Assembly (NCBI GenBank): GCA_907163375.1
Contig: CAJQUW010008657.1
Span: 558,001 to 622,000, forward strand
Direction: 5' to 3'
Length of the DNA stretch: 64,000 nucleotides
DNA from: Prostheceraeus crozeri
Lineage: Eukaryota > Platyhelminthes > Polycladida > Euryleptidae
Positions 35,834 through 47,469 of the stretch are shown here, one piece after another. A program made the translations under genes and the position numbers. Numbering within the stretch: position 1 is the stretch's first letter; each line of letters begins with the position of its first letter. The notes beneath the pieces are model-generated. The model was not told where the DNA came from, did not search any database, and saw nothing but the letters and a program-made list of their open reading frames with translations.

Positions 35834-36198
35834 CTTTACACCGATTCGCTACATATTCAATTTATAAGCAAATCATAAAGCAATGCACTATACGATAGGC
35901 ATGTATTCTTACTGTACGTAATAACAGGTAGCTAGGAATACACATTTTTTTATTCCTTGTTACCATCTGTCTTGTGAAATTCAGACGGGAATCTTTGTAT
36001 ACGGCGCGCCGGAAATGCAAGACCGGGATAAAATGTAGCGATTTAGTCTGTGTGCGCGCCGGAGGATTCAACTTTTAGAAAAATGGGAATGTCTGGGTGT
36101 CCCGACGCACCGGATCAATCCGGTAAAGCATGCAACGATTCCAGTCTGGAGTGAAATTGCGTTACTATCCGTGCACTTCCGCATTTCCAGCCTATTTC

Positions 36199-37301
36199 CA
36201 AGTTGTGGCTCGATGTGTGTTTGAAAGTTTGAAATGTCGCTGAATAGGCCATATTTTCAAACTTGTGAAGGCTGTGTAGGACAGAGTATTGAATGGATTT
36301 TGATGAAACTTTGCTTGAAGGTGAGTGAGGTAGTGTAGAGCTTAAGTTTGGCTCTATTGCGTTTTCCGCAAAGATGTGCAGAAGTTTTGGCTAGTTGTGT
36401 GTTTTAAGGATTGAATTTTTGTCGTTTTGTCATATTGTGAAGGCTGTGTAGGACAGAGTATTGAATGGATTTTGATGAAACTTTACTTGAAGGTGAGTGA
36501 GGTAGTGTAGAGCTTAAGTTTGGCTCTATTGCGTTTTCCGCAAAGATGCGCAGAAGTTATGTCGTGGCTCGATGTGTGTTTGAAAGTTTGAAATGTCGCT
36601 GAATAGGCCATATTTTCAAACTTGTGAAGGCTGTGTAGGACAGAGTATTGGATGGATTTTGATGAAACTTTGCTTGAAGGTGAGTGAGGTAGTGTAGAGC
36701 TTAAGTTTGGCTCTATTGCGTTTTCCGCAAAGATGCGCAGAAGTTGTGTCGTGGCTCGATGTGTGTTTGAAAGTTTGAAATGTCGCTGAATAGGCCATAT
36801 TTTCAAACTTGTGAAGGCTGTGTAGGACAGAGTATTGAATGGATTTTGATGAAACTTTGCTTGAAGGTGAGTGAGGTAGTGTAGAGCTTAAGTTTGGCTC
36901 TATTGCGTTTTCCGCAAAGATGCGCAGAAGTTGTGTCGTGGCTCGATGTGTGTTTGAAAGTTTGAAATGTCGCTGAATAGGCCATATTTTCAAACTTGTG
37001 AAGGCTGTGTAGGACAGAGTATTGAATGGATTTTGATGAAACTTTGCTTGAAGGTGAGTGAGGTAGTGTAGAGCTTAAGTTTGGCTCTATTGCGTTTTCC
37101 GCAAAGATGCGCAGAAGTTGTGTCGTGGCTCGATGTGTGTTTGAAAGTTTGAAATGTCGCTGAATAGGCCATATTTTCAAACTTGTGAAGGCTGTGTAGG
37201 ACAGAGTATTGAATGGATTTTGATGAAACTTTGCTTGAAGGTGAGTGAGGTAGTGTAGAGCTTAAGTTTGGCTCTATTGTGTTTTCTGCAAAGATGTGTA
37301 G
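36199..37301 (-). repeat. Right tandem array of the foldback structure
   Basis: Six units lie in reverse orientation to the left array. Unit boundaries at GAAGTT are 36381, 36553, 36740, 36927, 37114 and 37301, so the spacings are 172, 187, 187, 187 and 187; the innermost unit (from about 36200) is about 182. The 172-base unit carries the type A linker, the others type B, so the outer-to-inner order is B, B, B, B, A, B. The four 187-base units are nearly identical. Confidence 0.92.
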
Positions 37302-37638
37302 AAGTTGTGGCTCGATGTGTTCTTTTTATCGTGATGTTATTTATTTTGGCTCTATAGTAAAAAATCATTAACCCAGTTTTCATTAACTGTAATTATTAAC
37401 TCTATAGTAAATTTACGTCAGTCAATAGATGTCTCACAGAAAAACGAACGTAGGAATCGAAGTCGCTTAACACCTGCACCAGATGAGTCACCAGGCGTTG
37501 AGCGAGGTGATGAGACGCTGATCTTGAGGTGGGATGGGATCTCGAATAATGTAGCGACTAGCGAGGTCATGACTCATTTCAATCATTGTAATTTCGTCGT
37601 TAAACCTCGGTCGTCATTCCTTCGTGAACAGTCATAGA

Positions 37639-40600
37639 ATGTCTCGCGTTTGGGACAATTTCAAGCTTGTCACTATTGACAACAAAAAGTACGCAAAATG
37701 TAATTTGTGTGAAAAGAAGTACGTATTTTCATCTGGGACTGGAACCCTCTTATATCATATGAAGAATCAACATCCTCTTTTTAACTTGAATGACAATCCT
37801 GGATCATCCGTATCAACACCTGTTCGTAATGCATCCGGAAGAAGAACGAACGTCCGAGCAGCCGTCTAGGAAATGAGGGAATCGACACAAGTAAATATGG
37901 ACGAATGGTTAAAGACATCCAAGTTCAGAACATGCTCAAAAGAACGACCCATCGACATCACCAAGCGCATTGTCCGGTGAGTTAATTCTGTGACTACATG
38001 TAGGCCTACATGTATTTTAGAGCTTCATTTTCAACATGAGCCTACTTCTTGTCGTAGAAAGGTTGCGATATTTTCAGTGTAATATTTTAAATAGTCCATG
38101 TTTTAAATATGGATAAATGTAACAAAGTGTATGTTTTTTAAATGACAATATCTAATATCTTAGAGCCACCTCATATTTAATAACTCTGTAGGCTTTTTTT
38201 TCAACGTGTTCCTTAATATTTAAGCATAAACCATGCATATAGGCCTGTTATGCACTAAATTTCAGTAAATGAATAAGACTTGTTTTTCGCAAATATGGTG
38301 GAGAGCATGGAGAGGTATTGCGCAGCCCATAGGCCTGCAAAATACCAAAAGAGGAACAGCAAGTAATGAAGTAATGATTAGTTAGCCCTCCTATCTTATG
38401 AAATAGATGATGACGTTATTTAGCAGTAAAATCTGTTTGAATTCCCCTACACAATGACTATTTTATTTTAGCAACTATGACTGACCTTTCTCAATCATAT
38501 TGAGATGAACGCCAGGGACGTGGTCGCCCTGATAGGGCGGGGAACCTATGCTCAAATTTCTGAAATCTTGTGTTACAATACTGCTTGTTTTAGCCTACTT
38601 GATTGATAAATTGTGAAGAAGTTAGAAGTACGACGAGGCCGTAGTACAATGCATCGGTACATAATCTCTTACTTAGTCGGTACATACATGTAAATACGTA
38701 GTATGTCAAGCACGAATAATATTCTTACTGGTAGACAAAATATGGATTTATCAAGAATTAAGATACATTTTCAAAATGAAGATGAGAGTAAACATTTTGT
38801 ATAAGGAAATTTCTATCCTATTTCAGGTGTGTAACTACTGATCTGCAACCGTTGACATTCTGTGAGGATACCTCAATGAAGGAACTGCCTCTCTATCTCG
38901 AGCCGAACTACCAACCTCCCTCGCATACAACTCTGATGAGACATATCAACACAACGTACGATGAAGATCTTTCTCAAATCAAACAGAAGGTAGAAACGGA
39001 TGGACTGACTTCTTCCACTTTTTATTGAGCATCACCACAGATTGCTGGACTAACAGACAAATGTCAGCATTCATGACCATCACAGCTAATTGGATCGGTC
39101 GATCTTGGCAGCTTCGAAATGCTAATTTTGGTAGTCCTTTGTTAACGCAGCAACACACCGGTGAAAATTTAGCTGAAACCATAGACGAAACTTTGAGTCC
39201 TTTCAAAGTAAGCGCCTTCTGTACGACCCATGACAATGCGAGCAATATGAAGAAAGCGTTGGATTTGTCCTCATCAACAAAATACCATATTGGATGCCTC
39301 GCTCACCTTCTTCAGCTCTCCATCAACGATTCTTTTGAAGAGGTAGACGAAGTAAAGAAATTGATCAACAAAGTCCATACTGCAATTTCGACAGTCCACA
39401 GATCCATAACGCTGACTTCGGAATTTTGGACCTACAGGGCACAGTTATGCAGAGATCACGATAAGTGCGAGCTTCAAAAGCACAATAAAACGAGGTGGAA
39501 CAGCACTGTTGTCATGCTTCAAAGCTTTTCAAAGCTCTTTGATGCATTTGACTTCCTTGTAAAATCAACACCTGTACTCAACAATGTGGAAAAATATTCG
39601 CTGTCATTTGGTTCGCATGAAATCATCGCAATCAAGGAGATGATTGTTCTGCTTGAAGACCTGAAGATGACAACAGATGAATGGCAAACAGAAACATCTG
39701 TTAGTGTCTCAGAAGTTTATCCGATCATGTTTTGTCTCCTGAAACGACTGCAGCTGAAACCTTGAGAAACTGCTATGGCCAAGGAGTTTCAATCACGTCT
39801 GCTGATTAATCTTGCGGAACGATTTTCCGTGGAGGACCAAGAGTTCCTTGGTTCCATGATTGTTCATGTCATGGGATCTTTCTTGGATCCCAGTTTCAAG
39901 AAGCTGACATTCTTGTCTCGCGAAACAAGATTGAATGTTCACGCGACAATATTGGACGAAATGAAAAAGATATCAGTGAATGTGGATGAAGAAGTAGCAG
40001 AAGTCGAACGCGACAACACGTCCGGAGCACCAAGTTCAAAACGATGCAAGTTACTTACGCTGCTTGATGACGATGTGATTGAAGAGAAAGTATCAAAAGA
40101 AGAGGATGAGCTGGATAGCTATATACAAGTAAGTTCAAAAAATGCATGATTTGAAACAGGAATGCATTGGAAATTTGCTGACATGAATTTCATAAATCTA
40201 TGTAGGGGAATATGAACTCTGCAATAGGCTGTTTGACTGAAGTTGCAAAAATAATATCAAGACGTCTACGATGTTAAAAAATTGTACTTTACTATCTCAG
40301 TGAAAATACATGTTGTTTTACTTTTAATTATAATATTCTGTCATTTTTTGTCAACATTATACTCTGTTGTAACATTATGCATAACTGATATTGTTCATGA
40401 TAATGTTAATTGCCCACATGAAGTTGCATTTTGATAGCATTGTTTGTTGTTCGATACAATGTTACAGACCTACTATATATTGGATATTGTGGTATATCGA
40501 CGATGTCTATAATGTGCACAATCTTTATGACGTGAATCACAGGGTTTGGAGTTTTCATCCATTCAAACATTACATCATATAGGCTAGACATGATAGCATG

Positions 40601-40959
40601 ACAGTTATAAACCTATGTTATACCCGTATATATGATTCTTAGTATGCATGTTGTGACACTTGTTCATCACCCTAAAATTCAATTCTTACAAGCTTTGATT
40701 AATACTCTTTTCTCTTTTCTCTTTTCAGGCACAAGGATTACCTTTACAGTCAAAGGATCTACTTTCATGGTGGAGAATCAATCAAGCGAAGTTCAGAAAG
40801 CTTTCGTTGCTTGCGACAAAGTATCTGGCTATTCAGGCCACGAGTGCTGCCTCCGAACGAGTCTTCTCTGTCTTCGGCAACATTTACCATGAAAGGCGAA
40901 TGGGACTCACAGCTGATATTGTTTTTGAATCTGAACTCCAAGAAGTCTTCCTGAGTTGA
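37639..40959 (+). pseudogene. hAT transposase (BED zinc finger plus RNase H-like core), three exons, disabled
   Basis: Exon 1 (37639-37976) begins MSRVWDNF and carries a BED finger: CNLC, then HMKNQH, with the spacing of a C2H2 BED domain. Its donor is CCG|GTGAGTT. Exon 2 (38827-40128) follows a TTTCAG acceptor and contains the core: DLQPLTF, SITTDCWTN (first catalytic aspartate), HDNASNM (second), HIGCLAHLLQL and KTRWNST. Its donor is CAA|GTAAGT. Exon 3 (40729-40959) carries the C-terminal dimerisation block with SWWRINQ and SAASERVFSVFG, including the ERVFS glutamate. Disabling changes: TAG at 37867-37869, a one-base frameshift between about 39002 and 39024, and TGA at 39763-39765. If read through, the product would be about 620 residues, normal for hAT. 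The intron and motif pattern is seen; enzyme role (excision and integration with 8-bp duplication) follows from the family. Confidence 0.9.
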
Positions 40960-41518
40960 ACGAATACATATTTTCAACTTAAAAATACCATTCTTTTTTT
41001 CTGTCAAAAAAGGTCCGTAACGTACTTATTATGTGCGTCCACATACATGTAAATCACCTAATTTTTTATCCTATCCTACCATTCATGCGCCTACATACTG
41101 TAATTTTGTCATAATTTTCACGACTGATGCGCATTCACTATTTATGATTCACATAGAAAAAATGAATTTTGTCATCATAGCAAGATTAGCAACATCATCA
41201 TTTATTGCGTTCACGACTAGGCAGTTAGTAGGCCTATAATTCACGCTATAGCAGTCCTAATCGTTCGCTGTTTCTTCTGTGATTTAACTCGACTTTCATT
41301 AGCCTATAACAAATAAGGTCTATTGCCTATTATCAAAATTCCTCAATCTCGGCTTATCTATGCTCACATATTGGTAGGCCTACATAAACGTAGATGAAGA
41401 TGATTGGTTTTAGTTATGTATTTTGAGACTGAAATTTTGGAGCCTACAATTAACCGCGGTTAATTTGGCGGTTAACCGGTTAATTTTTTTCTTAACCGCG
41501 TTCACCACTGCTCCGGAG

Positions 41519-44500
41519 TGGTCTTTGGGACGCCTACTTTCGGCTAATTAGCTGTTCGGACTGCTCCGCTGACAAAAGAGCAGAAACTTTGTCCTTCAAA
41601 AACACTTTTACAAGTTTCGACTCAGGCATCATGACATAAGATGAATTCGTAACCGAACAGAAGCTCATTCAATAACTTATCTGCTTCGACATTTTCATCT
41701 GTACGCACATAACAAACGCTTAGACACAAACATATGTTGAAAGCGTGAAAGTGACCTCATTAACGCCAAAAAGATGGAAACAACTTCTCAACAATCAACA
41801 GAAACAAAGCATGTGCATTCAGTAGGGACATCATAACTCTTCTAAAAGTTCACCAATTTTGACGAGCAGCACATCAAAAGAATTCTCAGAGAAAGCCCTT
41901 TCATCTTGTATCTGATTCATTATCATGCCTACATGCTTTCACATTGAAGATTTGCGATTTCTAAAAGAGGCGATTTTTACATTTTGACCTTTGTCATCCT
42001 TGAACAATAACAGATACGAACATCCAATAGCTCATTGAAAAACTGAGAACATGAGCTATCGAATGGCGCAAGGCTTATCAATGTAAATTCAGGTTAAAAG
42101 GCTGGAGAATCGATTGAAGTTGGGCATAATTCTGTTTTTTAGTATCAACTTTTAATTTTGAGCTACATACTAGACATCTACAGGCCGTAAAAACATTTAT
42201 TTAGACCTGTCGTAGTTGTAGCTTCTTGTCGTTAGGAGATATTTTGAAAGTTGCTTGAAAGTACAGTTAAACTGTTCAAAGCATGGAAATAGATTGTTTA
42301 TCTGAAGTTGATTAGAATGGAAATAGACTCAAAGTCGCGCCACATCCGGGGGAACTAAGTTTGGGCATGAACCATCAATGAAAAGCTTAGAACTGGACAT
42401 GTGACTGATTCTAACTCAATGATTCAACCGTTAACAACCCTGTCAAAGTGAAAATGCGTGCAATTTTTTTGTGCCCCTATTGTGTATTGCATGTGGCACT
42501 ACTGACTTTATTGTTTTCAATTTCTATGATTCAAAGACAAAGAATATTAGTTAGTCTGTTTTAAATACCGCACGAGCGTACTTCTATTTATTTGCTTTTT
42601 ATTTTCAGAGATAACTACAACCACTGCACCACCGACGATGCCGGCCTTAATGAAAGATGAAAGCCCAATATTTCAAACATTTGAAAAAAGTAAGCAATGC
42701 GGATGGATAAGTAAAAATAAAACGCCAACCTCGAAGAAGTTATCTCATACCAAAGCTCACTATGTACGAAGAAACTATGCGGCTTGCCAAGATGTACCAA
42801 ATATATTTCGAGAGTAGACTTCATCGGCGAAGTGACATCGGTGCAAGATGTAGGCCTATACACTACACCTACAAAAAGAAACTACAATGGTATAAGCACA
42901 GCATTGAATGCAGTGGTTTAAGCATGCATTGAGTGGACGTTATCAAACTTAAGGACAGTTGTAGGAACCCTGGGACCACGGTAGTTAACCCCACCTTACA
43001 CGGGAGAGCTCTTAGGACACCGCTAATGTTTTTGTTGATGCTATTTAAAAACTGCAAAAGATGGGACTTCATATTTTGTGAATTTTAGATTATTTGTATT
43101 TCTGATGACAAATTCAAATTTTGTCAAATTTGGCACATGGGAAAGTCAAAAACTGCACCCAAATTTAAAAGTACTTTTCGAAAATCGAGATTATTTGTCA
43201 ATTACTTACAAAAATTAAGCATTCAATCTCTTTAAATTACTTTTTGACCATTGACAAAGTTCAGATGAAGTTATAGCTAGCATATTCATTCATCCACAAA
43301 ATGCACTTACGCACTTATTATATGAAGCAATAACCTTTAAACTCTGCTCATAATACATTAATACTACAGCACATGTACAATATGTAATGCTGTCAGTTTT
43401 GTGCAACAAATAGTCGATCACATCTAAAGGAAAATAGGACATCTTTATTGGAATTGAAGAAAGCTATCACGGCAGTGTAGACGAAGTTGATAAATGGAAT
43501 TTTATGGAAAAAGTTGAGCTTCTCGATGTCTGACAGCATTTGTGGGGTAATTCACAAAAAGGAATACACAAAAGGGGTAATACACAAAAAGGACCAGTGG
43601 TCACTACTAAATATTTAGATAAATATAGTATTGGATTATTATTTGACTTCCGTTTATAATTAATTCACTTTATACAAAGTTATGTACACTTCCAAGCATC
43701 ACAGTAAATCTATCACGAAAAACATAAAACGCACATCTGAGTCATCCATTCTGGCCAATACTAAATATAGAAAACCACCACATGAGACACATATGAAATA
43801 CAAACGCATATAATACACCATGATTACGCATCCATCTCTACACCATGACCTAGAGAGACGAATGGGTAAGAATGCTCAAAATATGTCCAAGAAGCAATAG
43901 AGCAAACTTTACAGTTTGCATGGATTTTCTTATCCTCTAAATCTGTGAGGGCAAACTGTCATATGATATGAAAAATGTCAAAGGTCAACATGTTTTATCT
44001 TGCCCTTCTAGGAGCGCAAGATAAATTTTCATAGAAATATTCGTATAATCACGTTGGTCACCGGACATTTTCCATGATCGCCCGCTTCACAGCCCCGTAT
44101 TTCTATATTTTATTGCCCTTCTGGCTTCATAGAATACCTATTATCAATCAATACACTGTATGTGATTACACTACGCAGGTATGCGATCATATGAAAGCAT
44201 GTGTGATTCGAATAATCATGTACGAACATTTTTAATATTATCGTATAAAAATGCATTCCTTTGGTGTGTGTGTAACTTCACACAAGTTTTCCATAAAGCT
44301 TTTCTGTGCTTTGGAACAGCCGTTGGAATGAAAGCACGTCCCACGCCAAGACTGAAAATCAGCGATTTTTAATGCAAATTTGCTAGTGCTACCATTTCTC
44401 TTCCAGTTTTCTTAATAGTTTTGTTGTTCAATATTCTGGCAGTGAAAGTAGCAGAGATTCAAATAAAAGTAATGAACACACATTGCATATCACTTACATA

Positions 44501-44792
44501 CATACACAGTGTATGATTCTAAAGTAATCAATGTAATCTGCTGATCAAGCTTCCTTCTTACTTTATCCTAGGTCATCAAAGTTCAAGCGACATTAAATTT
44601 CACATAGTTTGAAACTTTGACAAGGACTGTCACTTTCTTATTTTCGAATTTCTTCTATATTCAGCAAAGAACATTTTTCAATGCAGTTATAAATTAATAT
44701 TTTAGTACTCAGCAATGCTTTCCATACTTGATAACTCAACACGTGAATAAGACATCAGCATTTTTCTGCGGAAATAGTGTTTCACATATCGT
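41519..44792. other. Intergenic or intronic stretch, no gene recognised
   Basis: The flank right of the hAT is plain AT-rich DNA. At 43549-43593 the phrase GTAATACACAAAAAGG is partly repeated three times. Frames of up to 82 codons (42615-42863, 42869-43072) show no family features. Confidence 0.35.
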
Positions 44793-44936
44793 TTCACAAA
44801 TATACGTATCACATACCAAATCTACAACATGTCATTATATTCAGAATTCCTTTCATTGGATAAATTCACAAATATACGTATCACATACCAAATCTACAAC
44901 ATGTCATTATATTCAGAATTCCTTTCATTGGATAAA
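44793..44936 (+). repeat. Perfect tandem duplication, 72-bp unit
   Basis: TTCACAAATATACGTATCAC through GAATTCCTTTCATTGGATAA occurs twice head to tail (44793-44864 and 44865-44936) with no visible difference. The unit is 24 codons long, so a spurious open frame repeats its product. It looks like a recent slippage or unequal-crossover event. Confidence 0.95.
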
Positions 44937-47465
44937 TTTCAACATCATACTTTATGTCAGAGCTAATGGCATTGATGACAGAAATTTCTTGTAGTTAGTG
45001 GATGACGATTAAAAATCCTTATACACCTCAATGGACACAGAGAGCTTGGTTTTATCCGTTGTTCATGGTTGAATTGAATCGATAAAAACGCGAAGTATAA
45101 GGCGATGTAATCTCACCAATATCTTCACTGACACATCTACGTTTCCATTTATTGTTTTTGAATACTCCGGATGAATTTTCGTGATCTATCTCAAACACGA
45201 TTTTTATCGATAAACATCTTCCGTTACTTTACATTTCAAAAGCTTGTCAGAGAGTCACTTGTGCGTATTTACCGTTTCTTTCATTTTTGAAAGTGCATCT
45301 TTTCTGGAAACTGAGCTTAAGTCATTTTCGCTGTCGGCTTTATGTGATAGCGTTGAACCGAGTGATTGATGGAGTAGTTTTCCGGAACATTATAAAGAAA
45401 CATGTTGAACGCTTTTCGACATTATTAGTACATCACTTTAGCTCATTAAAACAGTGAATTTGCAACAGTCCACTGGCAACCAAATATACTTCATCAATTT
45501 ATTATGATATTTTTCTGCAAATAATTCGAATTTACATGCACATGCACGCAAGTAGCTTTCCAGCATCGGAAAGTTGATAATTCAGCATGAGGACGCATGA
45601 TTAGAATTTCATTTGTCAATCAAAGAGGCAACTTAAGTATGGACGTGACCTGAAGAAGTAATTCACTCTCCATCCCTATTAACAGGAAGATGAACATGAC
45701 GCTCGCTAACAAAACCGCATCATTGATTTCGTCGCCTATTTCAGAATTCGCCTTCAAAGCGTCATTTCAAAGAAGGAATTAACTAACCATCCAGCATACC
45801 ATTCATTAATCAGATATTTGAATAAGTGCTCATCTCCTGTTTTCGCACATGTACTGTTAACTCTTCATGACAATATTGGACTTCTTCAGAGTGAAAAAAA
45901 GACTAGTTTCTTCTTTGTCAAAGGACGCATGTGTATCGTCATGCCATTCTGGGCGCTGCCATGTCATAAAGGGCGTCGCTAGACATCTTTCTCGAGGTAT
46001 AGTGATAGTGGACACATTCAATATGACATCATACCGATGAAGTCAGGTCGATTTCATCGTTTGTTACAGCATATTTCAAAAACAATGAGTCGAAATTCAT
46101 TTGTCGCTTTTTCGTGTGACCAATTTAACAGCCGCTTCAACTACTAAGACATTGATTGTTTTGAATTTCTCGATATTTATAAACTTACGTTTTCGGCTAC
46201 TCTAATTTTCTTGACTTTTCTGCTCTTCATTATGTCAATATACAAAGTGCATGATCTTCATATATTCAATAAATTACAAACACAAAGCATTATTGCATAC
46301 ATGCCTTTCTTGCAAAATAGGCGAAGAACATTCCTTAGTATCTGAAAATGATGAAATGCAACATTTCTTGAACAAAAATAATCTTTTTTGTGCAATGTTT
46401 ATATCCTGAGTGCAATCAGCTGTTTACTTTCTCTATCAATAGTCTCATTCAATAGAAAATCAAGAAAAAGGTATTTCAGTAAACGTAAATTCAAGAACTT
46501 CCCTATTTCGATCAAAAAAGTAAGTGAACTCTTTCTAATATTTTGAAATTTTCATATAAAACTTTACAAAAATTTTATCAAGTTCTGCAACTTTTCAAGT
46601 CTCCTATAAGCATGAAGAACCAAAACTATCAAAATTTGGCAAGTTATAAATAATACAATTTCCATTACCTCACTTCAAAGAAAGCGAATAGCCGGTTTTA
46701 TTTAAGCACATTTCATGACTACATTTCATTATTCAAACATCTTTAAAGCGCTCACTTCTACTCCTGACATTGAAAAACAAAGTGGCTATCAGCTTCCATT
46801 CTCCAACCGCTACAAATATTAATACACCACAATTATGGTAAATAGTAATTGCTGCACTACTACGCATTTGACGCTTGAGCGCTGACTTCGTCGTGTGACC
46901 TAATGTGCTGATTGGCGGCCTTCCTTCGATTTTGCCCGATTGGCTGGGGAATTGACTGGCTAAGCAAAGTAGCACAGGTTCATGGGCTCTGTCGTGTAAA
47001 TAGTGCATGGACAACTGCATAAGCACATTTCCCTCTTTTCGAAGCATATAAGTCAAATTCTGGTGCATTGTTAGAGTCACTGAACATAGTTTTCAAGATG
47101 AATGTGACTTTTAAGCTTGAACTTGAATTTTTCAGTGAATCTCTGTCTAGCAACAGGATGCCAACATTTCAAGGAGTTCTTGTTTTTTCAAATATTTTAT
47201 CTCTCCTGGCAATCTTTAAGCAATTGTGCTATCTCGTTTCTCCACTACAGCTGTTGCTCTTTAAATATTTGAACAAGTAATGCATCAACAATGGCACCAG
47301 CGAGAAGAAATGCATCATTATTCATTTAGCCCCTGAGGTTTTCCAATAATACTGATCAGATTCACAATTTATGCATGCTGCTGTATTTCGTTATAGCACA
47401 TTTACAGTTCGTGTCTGATAACAAACTGCAATATCTTCTTAATCTGTGTTATATTGACCATCTTC
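44937..47465. other. Intergenic or intronic stretch, no gene recognised
   Basis: Locally GC-richer at 46880-46990 with two inverted CCAAT-type words (GATTGGCGG, GATTGGCTGG), but no supported transcript start. The minus frame 46733-47080 has no family features. Confidence 0.35.
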
Positions 47466-47469
47466 TTAA

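Larger units (their letters stand above)
33226..37373. mobile_element. Foldback-like element: long inverted arrays around a loop
   Basis: The outer ends are inverted copies: GGTTAATGATTTTTTACTAT going in from 33226, and the same on the minus strand from 37373. The first 70 or so bases are unique (through AAATAACATCACGAAAAAAA-type sequence), then each arm becomes a tandem array (33294-34206 and 36199-37301). The loop (34207-36198) holds the CCCGGG element at 34435-35833. I found no target duplication: the flanking bases CAAAATTT and CAGTTTTC do not match, so the exact borders are uncertain. It could be an independent foldback transposon inserted in the hAT, or an expanded inverted subterminal region of the hAT itself. 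No transposase of its own is visible. Confidence 0.7.
32982..41510 (+). mobile_element. hAT transposon with BED-finger transposase, 8.5 kb including a nested insertion
   Basis: Ends: CAGAGGTGAACGCGG on the left and CCGCGTTCACCACTG on the right, inverted copies with one mismatch in 15 bases, followed inward by repeated GGTTAACCGCGGTTAA-type words at both ends. The flanks carry an exact 8-bp duplication CTCCGGAG (32974-32981 and 41511-41518), itself a palindrome. One transposase gene lies on the plus strand at 37639-40959. The foldback-like structure 33226-37373 occupies the 5' part; without it the element would be about 4.4 kb, a usual size for autonomous hATs. Although complete in outline, the coding region is disabled at three places. 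Confidence 0.93.

Noticed and set aside
33294..37301. Array of regular repeats considered as a CRISPR
   Set aside because: Units are 172-187 bases with no short-repeat and spacer pattern, lie in a eukaryotic transposon, and are inverted around a loop.
36483..37383. Series of minus-strand frames of 68-125 codons repeating MKIWPIQRHFKLSNTH and similar, with plus-strand equivalents at 33945-34258
   Set aside because: They follow the tandem unit, whose 187-base length is not a multiple of three, so each frame reads the same DNA in shifting phase. They are by-products of the array, not a repeat protein.
44728..44994. Frame with a repeated 24-residue segment
   Set aside because: The repetition comes from the 72-bp tandem duplication; no other coding evidence.
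46733..47080. Minus-strand frame of 115 codons near two inverted CCAAT words, considered as a gene with promoter
   Set aside because: No family features, no supported splice or start signals; the CCAAT words alone are weak evidence.
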